From: Campylobacterota bacterium
GTDB taxonomy: Bacteria; Campylobacterota; Campylobacteria; Campylobacterales; Sulfurovaceae
Direction of reading: 5' to 3'
DNA length: 5,594 bases
Assembly (NCBI GenBank): GCA_015488875.1
Contig: WFMX01000237.1
Location: 1-5,594, forward strand
Every line of letters starts with the position of its first letter. Position 1 is the first letter of the stretch. The notes under the pieces were generated by a model. That model was not told the DNA's origin. It saw only the letters and a program-made list of their open reading frames with translations, and made no database searches. The translations under genes and the position numbers were made by a program. This document shows positions 1 through 5,594 of this stretch, piece by piece.

Positions 1-98
1 AACGATTTCTATACAGGGACACAGCTTTCATTCGCTTCGCTCACGAAACCAATGTCCCCTAATTGGGGCTTTCTAGCCAAAAACCAAAAACCAATCCC
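1..98. other. Non-coding region downstream of ilvN with overlapping short hairpins
   Basis: No convincing gene lies here. Several short stems are visible: GGGACA (16-21) with TGTCCC (53-58), TTCG (31-34) with CGAA (44-47) nested inside it, CCCC (56-59) with GGGG (65-68) around a 5-nt loop, and GGCT (67-70) with AGCC (75-78) around a 4-nt loop. The first and third compete for bases 56-58, and the third and fourth compete for 67-68, so they cannot all form at once. On the minus strand a tandem GGTTTTT repeat lies between the ilvN stop and these stems. No stem is followed by a clean T-tract, so a standard intrinsic terminator is not supported. The compact nested layout could be a dispersed intergenic repeat or an mRNA 3'-end structure; one copy in one window cannot decide. 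Confidence 0.4.
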
Positions 99-569
99 CT
101 ATCTCTCTATCGCTACTACTCCACCACGGACGCTTTCGCATGGGTTAAATCTCTGTGCTGCCTCTATGAAGTGTTTGATCCTGATCGGTTCATCGGCTAC
201 CATGGCTATGACCATATCTATGCCTACATTGACTATGCCACCATTATACGCGGCACTTAGTGCTTGTATGTCGCTGAGGTTTGACTCTACGGGAAACTTC
301 ACTAGCACCATCTCCTTCTCGACCATCTCTTCATGCTCTATCACTTTGAGTGTAGGTATGAGTTTGTTGAGCTGTTTTGTGATCTGCTCTATCACTCTTG
401 GGCTACCGTTGGTCACTATGGTGATGTGAGATAGTTCGCTATGCGGTATGGGTGCTACTGTGAGCGACTCTATGTTGTATCCTCGTCCTGCAAAAAGTGC
501 CGTGACACGAGCAAGAACTGAGCTTTCATTCATCACTATGACTGAGATGACTCTTCTTACGATTTGCAT
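99..569 (-). CDS. ilvN: Acetolactate synthase small (regulatory) subunit
   Basis: This is the regulatory subunit of acetolactate synthase (IlvN/IlvH family, 156 aa against about 160 usual). In this family it binds the catalytic subunit, raises its activity and confers feedback inhibition by valine. An N-terminal ACT domain covers about residues 4-78, with the family signature GRGYNIESLTVAP at 28-40; a C-terminal acetolactate synthase small-subunit domain covers about 80-156 and ends in a GVVAIER-type tail. The ATG overlaps the ilvB stop codon (TAATG), and AAGGA lies 6 nt upstream inside ilvB, which fixes the start and implies translational coupling. One oddity is that the loop usually written NExGVLSR reads NESSVLAR (14-21), which places Ser at the position of E. 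coli IlvH Gly14 and Ala at that of Ser17; Asn32 (E. coli Asn29) is kept. The stop is TAG. The product acts in the cytosol. The equivalent symbol is ilvH. Confidence 0.97.
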   Translation of the reverse strand: MQIVRRVISVIVMNESSVLARVTALFAGRGYNIESLTVAPIPHSELSHITIVTNGSPRVIEQITKQLNKLIPTLKVIEHEEMVEKEMVLVKFPVESNLSDIQALSAAYNGGIVNVGIDMVIAMVADEPIRIKHFIEAAQRFNPCESVRGGVVAIER

Positions 570-2260
570 TATTGATCCTTGTGTTCTAGTAACATATTGT
601 AGAGAGCACCACCTGATGGAACCATAGGCAATACATTCTCAAAGCGATTGACCGCTACATTCATGAAGCAGACTTTATCTTTGGCTATAGCATCTTTGAG
701 TGCTGCGTCAAACTCCTCCTTGGTGGTCACATCGTACCCTATGCCACCACAAGCCTCTGCCAATGCTTTGAAGTTTGGCTGATAGCTGAGATCAGTCTCG
801 GAGTATCTCTTGTCATAAAAGAATGTCTGCCATTGACGAACCATACCCAAAAAGTGATTGTTTAATATGATATTTATGACTGGTATCTTATACTCTGACG
901 CTGTTACAAGCTCTTGGACATTCATGAGTATAGAGCCATCACCTGTGATGTTGATGACTGTCTTGTCTGGATTGCCTCTCTTGGCTCCTATGGCTGCTGG
1001 AAAACCAAAGCCCATAGTACCCAATCCACCTGAGTTGATCCACTGTCTAGGTCTATCGAATGGATAGTGTTGTGCTGCCCACATTTGATGCTGACCTACA
1101 TCTGAAGTGATGATGGCATCTTCACCTATGAGTTCACCAATCCTCTCTATGACCCACTGTGGCTTCAGCACTTCGTCACTATCTACATAAGATTGTGGAT
1201 GTAACTTATCGTAACGGTTGAGTATATCTCTCCACGCTTGGTATCTATCGGTATCTATATCCTCTATTCCCTCTAGTAGCTTCTCTACTACTTTTTGGAT
1301 ATCTCCAACTATTGGATAGTCGACATCTACCAATTTACCTATGTTGGCTGGGTCTATATCTACATGTATCACATCTGCATACTTAGCAAATTCACTCAGC
1401 TTACCTGTCACTCTATCATCAAATCTAGCACCTAGTGAAATGACTAAATCAGTCTCACTCATAGCCATATTTGATGAGTAGTTACCATGCATACCTAGCA
1501 TACCCAAGAGTAGAGGATTTTTCGCCCCCATGACACCTCTAGCCATCAGTGTCTCTACTGCTGGTATCTGTGCCTTCTCTGCAAACTCTCTAACTAGCAT
1601 AGAAGCGTTGCTTAGTACGACACCACCACCTATGTATAGGAGAGGTTTTTTGGCACTCTTGATAGCCTCTATGGCCTTTTTGATTTGTCTATTGTTACCC
1701 TTGTAATTGGGCTTGTATGTAGGTATGGATACTTCTGTAGGGTAGCTGAACTCTCCCATCTCTGCGGTGATATCTTTGGGTATATCTACTAGTACTGGTC
1801 CAGGTCTACCGCTCTTTGCTATATAGAATGCCTCTTTCATTATCCTTGGCAAATCTTCTAGCTTTTTGACTAGATAGTTGTGTTTTGTACATGGTCTAGA
1901 TATACCTACCGCATCTATCTCTTGGAAACCATCTGTACCGATGAGAGATAGAGGAACCTGCCCCGATATCACTACCATAGGTATAGAGTCCATATATGCT
2001 GTAGCCAATCCTGTGACTGCATTGGTAAATCCTGGTCCACTAGTGACCATCGCTACACCCACCTTGCCTGTAGACCTGGCATACCCATCTGCCGCATGGA
2101 CAGATGCCTGTTCATGTCTGTTGAGTATATGTTCAAATCCATCTTGTTTATATATCGCATCATAGACATTCATGATAGCTCCACCAGGATAGCCAAAAAC
2201 TGTCTTGACACCCTCAGCGATCAACGCTTCACAAACCATTTGTGCACCACTTATCTGCAT
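569..2260 (-). CDS. ilvB: Acetolactate synthase large (catalytic) subunit, biosynthetic type
   Basis: This is the catalytic subunit of acetolactate synthase (EC 2.2.1.6). It condenses two pyruvates to 2-acetolactate (valine/leucine branch), or pyruvate with 2-oxobutanoate to 2-aceto-2-hydroxybutanoate (isoleucine branch), using thiamine diphosphate, Mg2+ and FAD. The 563-aa length is normal. An N-terminal thiamine-binding PYR domain carries the catalytic Glu50 in RHEQ, followed by HAADGYAR at 55-62. The central FAD-associated domain shows GMHG (256-259) and GARFDDRVTG (277-286). The C-terminal PP domain has the GDG (440-442)...NN (467-468) ThDP/Mg motif and then MVRQWQ, where Trp477 matches the E. 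coli isozyme II Trp464 linked to preference for 2-oxobutanoate. The sequence resembles anabolic IlvI/IlvB; the FAD region and the adjacent small subunit argue against a catabolic AlsS. The ATG has GGAG 8 nt upstream. The equivalent symbol is ilvI. Confidence 0.98.
   Translation of the reverse strand: MQISGAQMVCEALIAEGVKTVFGYPGGAIMNVYDAIYKQDGFEHILNRHEQASVHAADGYARSTGKVGVAMVTSGPGFTNAVTGLATAYMDSIPMVVISGQVPLSLIGTDGFQEIDAVGISRPCTKHNYLVKKLEDLPRIMKEAFYIAKSGRPGPVLVDIPKDITAEMGEFSYPTEVSIPTYKPNYKGNNRQIKKAIEAIKSAKKPLLYIGGGVVLSNASMLVREFAEKAQIPAVETLMARGVMGAKNPLLLGMLGMHGNYSSNMAMSETDLVISLGARFDDRVTGKLSEFAKYADVIHVDIDPANIGKLVDVDYPIVGDIQKVVEKLLEGIEDIDTDRYQAWRDILNRYDKLHPQSYVDSDEVLKPQWVIERIGELIGEDAIITSDVGQHQMWAAQHYPFDRPRQWINSGGLGTMGFGFPAAIGAKRGNPDKTVINITGDGSILMNVQELVTASEYKIPVINIILNNHFLGMVRQWQTFFYDKRYSETDLSYQPNFKALAEACGGIGYDVTTKEEFDAALKDAIAKDKVCFMNVAVNRFENVLPMVPSGGALYNMLLEHKDQ
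576..580 (-). promoter_or_regulatory. Ribosome binding site of ilvN inside ilvB
   Basis: AAGGA on the minus strand lies 6 nt before the ilvN ATG and within the last codons of ilvB. Together with the TAATG overlap it supports coupled translation of the two subunits. Confidence 0.75.
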
Positions 2261-2268
2261 GGTCTACG

Positions 2269-2272
2269 CTCC
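2269..2272 (-). promoter_or_regulatory. Ribosome binding site of ilvB
   Basis: GGAG on the minus strand sits 8 nt before the ATG at 2260 and supports that start. Confidence 0.7.
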
Positions 2273-2292
2273 AATTTAGTAAATTTTGCCTG

Positions 2293-2301
2293 ATTATAGC
2301 A
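2293..2301 (-). promoter_or_regulatory. Extended -10 promoter element of the ilvBN operon
   Basis: Read on the minus strand this is TGCTATAAT: a perfect TATAAT hexamer (2298-2293) with the TGn extension. It is preceded by a run of seven T, a style common in Campylobacterota sigma70 promoters, which often lack a clear -35; I see no good -35 at 17 nt. Transcription would start near 2286, giving a leader of about 26 nt before ilvB. That is too short for a leader peptide plus attenuator. Confidence 0.6.
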
Positions 2302-2359
2302 AAAAAAGCTAATAAACTCATCAATTCTTCATATATTTTCATTAAAATTATCTTATCTT

Positions 2360-2388
2360 TTTATAGAAATTTAGATATCATATACAAT
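2360..2388 (+). promoter_or_regulatory. Candidate promoter of the GAF/receiver gene
   Basis: TTTATA (2360-2365) and TACAAT (2383-2388) are separated by 17 nt and match the sigma70 -35 and -10 consensus at 4/6 and 5/6 positions. The predicted start, near 2395, would leave a leader of about 46 nt. The region is so AT-rich that other -10-like words occur (for example TATAGA at 2391), so the exact site is uncertain. Confidence 0.35.
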
Positions 2389-2400
2389 TATATAGATATC
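2372..2400. repeat. Pair of TAGATATC repeats flanking the candidate -10
   Basis: TAGATATC occurs at 2372-2379 and 2393-2400, exactly 21 bp apart (about two helical turns), bracketing the proposed -10 of the plus-strand gene. Because GATATC is its own reverse complement, the pair also forms an imperfect dyad spanning 2374-2400. Position and phasing suit an operator, but the word also occurs inside the kinase gene (4320-4327), so chance in AT-rich DNA is possible. Confidence 0.3.
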
Positions 2401-2424
2401 GAGAATCTATCTAGCAAAATGGCA

Positions 2425-2431
2425 TAAGGAG
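2425..2431 (+). promoter_or_regulatory. Ribosome binding site of the GAF/receiver gene
   Basis: TAAGGAG, a strong Shine-Dalgarno match, ends 9 nt before the ATG at 2441 and fixes that start. Confidence 0.8.
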
Positions 2432-2440
2432 ATTATTGGT

Positions 2441-3544
2441 ATGATTGCACTTGACTATAGTGGAAATATTGTTTTGGAGAAGGTTCGTTTGGCTCAAACC
2501 CAAGGTGATATATCGGAAACTATCAAGATATTACAAGAGATTACGACAGCAGATATAGTAGATCTTCTCTTTTACGATCAAGATAAAAAATACTTCTATG
2601 ACAAGATCAAGAAAAATAAGATTTCATTGCAGTACCTAGAGGATGATACGAAAAGCATGTTGGGCAAGGCTTACAAGATGAAGACACCGTATCATAGCCT
2701 ATATACACTGTATGATAAAAACTACAATATATCTATAGACAATCCATTCAAAGAGTCCATCTCTGCACAGATCATCATACCTATAGTTCAAGATGATGAT
2801 ATCATGGGTATGATTCGATTCTCTAGACATAAGTATACATTTGAAAACATAGTATTTAAAAAGCTTATCTCGCTCAAAGGGTCACTTAAAGATATCTTTG
2901 CCATACATGGTGACACAGATATGGATGACGACCATCTAAAGACCCTCTTTACGATCAAAAACAAAAAGGTCTACAAAGCACTAGATAACATCAGGTCTGA
3001 ACTTGATCTATTATATACTGGTGCAAGTGACCCAGAGGTAAAAAAGTTGCTTGGTAGAGCTACAGAGAGTATGGAGTCTATCCGTCACTACATGAAGCCA
3101 AATGTAAATATATCGGATCACAAAGAATCAAAACTAGGTGCTAATGGATTGACATCCATTAGGGTACTTATAGCAGATGACATAGAGATCAATGTGAAGA
3201 TATTGCGAGCCATGATTGGTACAGAAAATATATTTGACATCACCTCTGCATCTGATGGTGTAGAGGCATTAGATAAAATACAAGCATCAGATAAGTATGG
3301 TGAGTATATAAACATACTATTTTTGGATCACCATATGCCAGGTAAGCTAGGTCTCGAAGTAGCCAAAATCATACGAGAGAGAGAAAAGGAGATGGAAAAA
3401 CATAAGATCATCATAGTCTCTATCACTAATGACCCTGAAGCCATAGAAGCAAATGGAGAGTTGTATGACTACCATATACCCAAGCCATTTATCAAGTCAG
3501 ATGTGGCAAAGGTGATCAATGAGGCAAAAAAAGATTTGACCTGA
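2441..3544 (+). CDS. Response regulator with N-terminal GAF-like region and C-terminal receiver domain
   Basis: This is a soluble 367-aa signalling protein without a signal peptide or membrane segment. Residues about 10-155 look like a GAF-type sensor fold (alternating strands such as SAQIIIPIV at 108-116 and a GMIRFS strand at 123-128); this part is assigned by pattern only. Residues about 165-220 are helical and could be a hairpin. Residues about 240-367 are a clear receiver domain: acidic pair Asp246/Asp247, phosphoacceptor Asp296 in LFLDHHMPG, switch Thr329 and Lys348 in PKPF, so it should be phosphorylatable. No DNA-binding, GGDEF/EAL or other output domain follows, and the protein has no Cys or Trp. 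It converges on the hybrid kinase gene with a 3-bp gap, and its receiver has the same 33-residue Asp-to-Thr spacing as that kinase's, which suggests a functional pair (inference). The ligand and target are unknown. Confidence 0.85.
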   Translation: MIALDYSGNIVLEKVRLAQTQGDISETIKILQEITTADIVDLLFYDQDKKYFYDKIKKNKISLQYLEDDTKSMLGKAYKMKTPYHSLYTLYDKNYNISIDNPFKESISAQIIIPIVQDDDIMGMIRFSRHKYTFENIVFKKLISLKGSLKDIFAIHGDTDMDDDHLKTLFTIKNKKVYKALDNIRSELDLLYTGASDPEVKKLLGRATESMESIRHYMKPNVNISDHKESKLGANGLTSIRVLIADDIEINVKILRAMIGTENIFDITSASDGVEALDKIQASDKYGEYINILFLDHHMPGKLGLEVAKIIREREKEMEKHKIIIVSITNDPEAIEANGELYDYHIPKPFIKSDVAKVINEAKKDLT

Positions 3545-3547
3545 TAA

Positions 3548-5594
3548 TTATCTACTCTCTATAGCCTCTGAGACTGCCTTGTATATCTCTTTGAGATGTA
3601 GAGGTTTTGTGAAGATAGCATCTGCCCCAGAGTTTAGCATTTTTTCATTTGTGTCTATATTTGCATCTCCAGTTAACGCATAGATAGTACTCCTCTTTAG
3701 AGCCTTCTCTTTCTCGATCTTTCTCATCTTTGCTATAGCTTCATCACCATTCATGATGGGCATATTTTGATCTATGAAGACTATATCAAATCTCTCGTTT
3801 TCAAATATAGATAATGCCTCTTTGGGATTGTAGCTACTGACCACTTCTAGTTGGAACTTTTTCAAGACTTCAGACATCAATTTTAGATTTATCATACTAT
3901 CATCAACCACTAAGACTCTGTGGTCTTTTAATTTATCATTCTTGTCTAAATCCTCCTCATCAAAATTATCTATATCACTTGGTGCTATCAGCCCTTGAAG
4001 CGTGCCAAAGAGTATATCTGGTAGCACTGGGTTGTATATGAGTCTGACGGATCCAACAAAAAAACACTCTTTAGAGTCAAATTTATGCTCTGCAAGAAGC
4101 ACCTTCCCACCAGCGTCAAGATAGCCTTGTATCTCATCTATATAACCGATGGAGTTTTCTCTATCTATGATAGCAAGATTATAGCTATGGTCTATCTCTA
4201 AACTCTTACTACCATCAAACGAATCATATGTGATATCTAGGGCATCAAGATATTGTTTTATGGTACCTATGAGCTGATGATCTTCATGCGTCGTGTATAT
4301 GAGCATCTTTTGGTCACTATAGATATCTATATCTATCTTCGGTTGGATCCCACTAGGTGTTTCGCATGGTAGCATAAAGATAAATTTGCTACCCTTTCCC
4401 TGCTCACTCTCTAGCGTCAGTGTACCATCTAGCAGTGTGCTAAGCTGTTGGGAGATTGCCAAGCCTAGACCAGTCCCACCATACTTGCTACATGTAGAGT
4501 CTTTCTCTTGTGTATATGGGCTAAATATACTCTTTTGCCTATCTTTTGCTATCCCTATGCCTGTGTCAGATACAGAGATGGAGAGTGTATTGTTCGCATC
4601 GTCGTAGTTTGCTTCGAATGAGACAGTGCCATTCTCTGGCGTAAATTTGAGTGCATTACTCAATAGATTGTTTACTATTTGTTTAATCCTGTGCAAATCT
4701 GAGTTGATCTTGGCAGGCATACGAGGGTCTATATATACATGAAAATTTATACTATTCTTTCTCATACTATTGTGAAACAGTTTGGCTATGTCGCCTAGAC
4801 CTATCATGGGTGAAAAGATTGTCTTGTCGAGACTCATCTTGCCGCTTGCCACTTTGCTCATGTCGAGTGCATCGTTGATGAGTGCTATGATATGCTCTCC
4901 ACTTTTGAGTGTAGAGTTGATATAGCCTCTTTTTTGCTCATCTTTTTCATCGAGCATCATAAGCTCCATGAAGCCAATGACTGCATTCATAGGTGTTCTT
5001 ATGTCATGTATGGTGGATGCGAAATAGTCTTCCACCCTTTTCATCTTGACTTGTAGTGTTTTTTTCGCCTCTTTGCAGACCAACAGACTATCTTCATTGT
5101 CGCTAGATAGTGATAGGTCGTTGTTAAAAAGCAGGCTTTTGGTAGCATTGACAAATCTCACTAGATTGTCTATATCCTGCTGTATAAATTGCTGGAAGCC
5201 TTTTTCTATACCTATCCATACTATACCTAGTGTACTTTTGTCGGTATTGTTGTTCAGTATAGGGACGACCAATATCTTAAAAATATCATCTTTGTCTAGG
5301 CAATCAATATTTTCATTAAATAGTAGACTTCGATGGATATCATTTATAAGTAGAGGTTGGTGAGATTGGTAACATTGTGAGAGTATGCCCTTTGCTACTA
5401 ATGGGTAGCTACATGACTCTAACGCTTCTAATGGCATTGTGGTAGCGGTATCTTCGCTCTCATCTACAGACAGTACGACCATATCTTTGTATGGTATAAA
5501 TGATTTGATGGAGTTTTTAAATGTCGATATAAGCTCTTTACTATCTTCGCATCCCTTGAGCTTATTCACGGCATCATCTATAAAAGTATTAGAT
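3548..5594 (-). CDS. GAF-containing hybrid sensor histidine kinase/response regulator (5' end beyond window)
   Basis: This is a cytosolic hybrid histidine kinase as far as visible. Residues are numbered from a GTG at 5569. A GAF-like domain covers about 10-145, and a helical linker about 165-185. The HisKA domain has His188 in STIHDIRTP. The ATPase domain has an N-box Asn301/Asn305, G1 DTGIG (335-339), an F-box near 349 and G2 GGTGLGLA (364-371). A degenerate receiver-like region lies at about 418-528, and an intact C-terminal receiver at about 550-673 has Asp556/Asp557, phosphoacceptor Asp600, Thr633 and Lys655. The kinase should autophosphorylate on His188 and pass phosphate to Asp600. The GTG has no Shine-Dalgarno upstream, and the frame stays open through eight more codons to the edge, so the true start probably lies outside. 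It converges with the GAF/receiver gene 3 bp away. No membrane segment is visible; the signal sensed is unknown. Confidence 0.93.
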   Translation of the reverse strand, partial: SNTFIDDAVNKLKGCEDSKELISTFKNSIKSFIPYKDMVVLSVDESEDTATTMPLEALESCSYPLVAKGILSQCYQSHQPLLINDIHRSLLFNENIDCLDKDDIFKILVVPILNNNTDKSTLGIVWIGIEKGFQQFIQQDIDNLVRFVNATKSLLFNNDLSLSSDNEDSLLVCKEAKKTLQVKMKRVEDYFASTIHDIRTPMNAVIGFMELMMLDEKDEQKRGYINSTLKSGEHIIALINDALDMSKVASGKMSLDKTIFSPMIGLGDIAKLFHNSMRKNSINFHVYIDPRMPAKINSDLHRIKQIVNNLLSNALKFTPENGTVSFEANYDDANNTLSISVSDTGIGIAKDRQKSIFSPYTQEKDSTCSKYGGTGLGLAISQQLSTLLDGTLTLESEQGKGSKFIFMLPCETPSGIQPKIDIDIYSDQKMLIYTTHEDHQLIGTIKQYLDALDITYDSFDGSKSLEIDHSYNLAIIDRENSIGYIDEIQGYLDAGGKVLLAEHKFDSKECFFVGSVRLIYNPVLPDILFGTLQGLIAPSDIDNFDEEDLDKNDKLKDHRVLVVDDSMINLKLMSEVLKKFQLEVVSSYNPKEALSIFENERFDIVFIDQNMPIMNGDEAIAKMRKIEKEKALKRSTIYALTGDANIDTNEKMLNSGADAIFTKPLHLKEIYKAVSEAIESR

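Noticed and set aside
52..429. Plus-strand open frame opposite ilvN
   Set aside because: It is antisense to a clear IlvN gene, encodes low-complexity Ser/Thr/Met-rich protein with no recognisable domain, and has no ribosome site.
858..2293. Several plus-strand open frames (858-1067, 1878-2165, 2096-2293) opposite ilvB
   Set aside because: They are shadows of a strongly conserved coding gene and resemble no known protein family.
2242..2427. Small plus-strand frame of 61 aa covering the divergent promoter region
   Set aside because: It starts inside ilvB, runs through AT-rich promoter DNA, lacks a Shine-Dalgarno site, and its composition (Ile/Asn/Tyr/Lys) simply reflects base content.
2420..2434. 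TGGCAT as a sigma54 -24 element
   Set aside because: The matching TTGC-type -12 element is absent at the required spacing (GATT instead), and the site overlaps the ribosome binding site.
3118..3315. Minus-strand frame inside the receiver gene
   Set aside because: It lies opposite the conserved receiver motifs and is best explained as a shadow.
3521..3568. GAGGC/GCCTC inverted repeat across the convergent stop codons as a bidirectional terminator
   Set aside because: The stem is only 5 bp with a loop of about 38 nt and no T-tract, too weak to call.
4386..5363. Plus-strand frames (4386-4607, 5046-5363) opposite the hybrid kinase
   Set aside because: They are antisense to the ATPase and GAF coding regions, Ser/Leu-rich, with no domain signature.

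Overview
The window comes from an AT-rich bacterial genome. IlvB/IlvN-type sequences, heavy use of ATA (Ile) and AGA (Arg) codons, T-rich promoter spacers and soluble GAF/histidine-kinase/receiver proteins fit a free-living Campylobacterota (Sulfurovum/Sulfurimonas-like). That assignment is inference from style, not from a marker gene.

Layout. Positions 1-98 are non-coding and hold a compact set of overlapping, partly mutually exclusive short hairpins just downstream of ilvN. Positions 99-2260 (minus strand) carry an ilvB-ilvN operon encoding the catalytic and regulatory subunits of acetolactate synthase, coupled by a TAATG stop/start overlap. Positions 2261-2440 are a divergent, very AT-rich promoter region: an extended -10 promoter with a leader of about 26 nt faces ilvB, and a weaker promoter flanked by two TAGATATC repeats 21 bp apart faces the next gene. 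Positions 2441-3544 (plus) encode a 367-aa soluble protein with an N-terminal GAF-like sensor region, a helical segment and a C-terminal receiver domain, with no DNA-binding or enzymatic output. Positions 3548 to the right edge (minus) encode a GAF / histidine kinase / pseudo-receiver / receiver hybrid kinase. It converges on the receiver gene with a gap of 3 bp. Its reading frame has no stop before the window edge, so its N-terminus is probably missing.

How the genes work together. IlvB and IlvN form one holoenzyme for the first common step of branched-chain amino acid synthesis. The two signalling genes look like a local, tail-to-tail two-component pair: both have a GAF-like input region and a C-terminal receiver with the same internal spacing. 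No biochemical link between the signalling pair and the ilv operon can be read from the sequence apart from the shared divergent promoter region. The most unusual content is the output-less GAF-helical-REC protein with its partner kinase, and the structured element at the left edge. I found no tRNA, rRNA, CRISPR array, insertion sequence or riboswitch.
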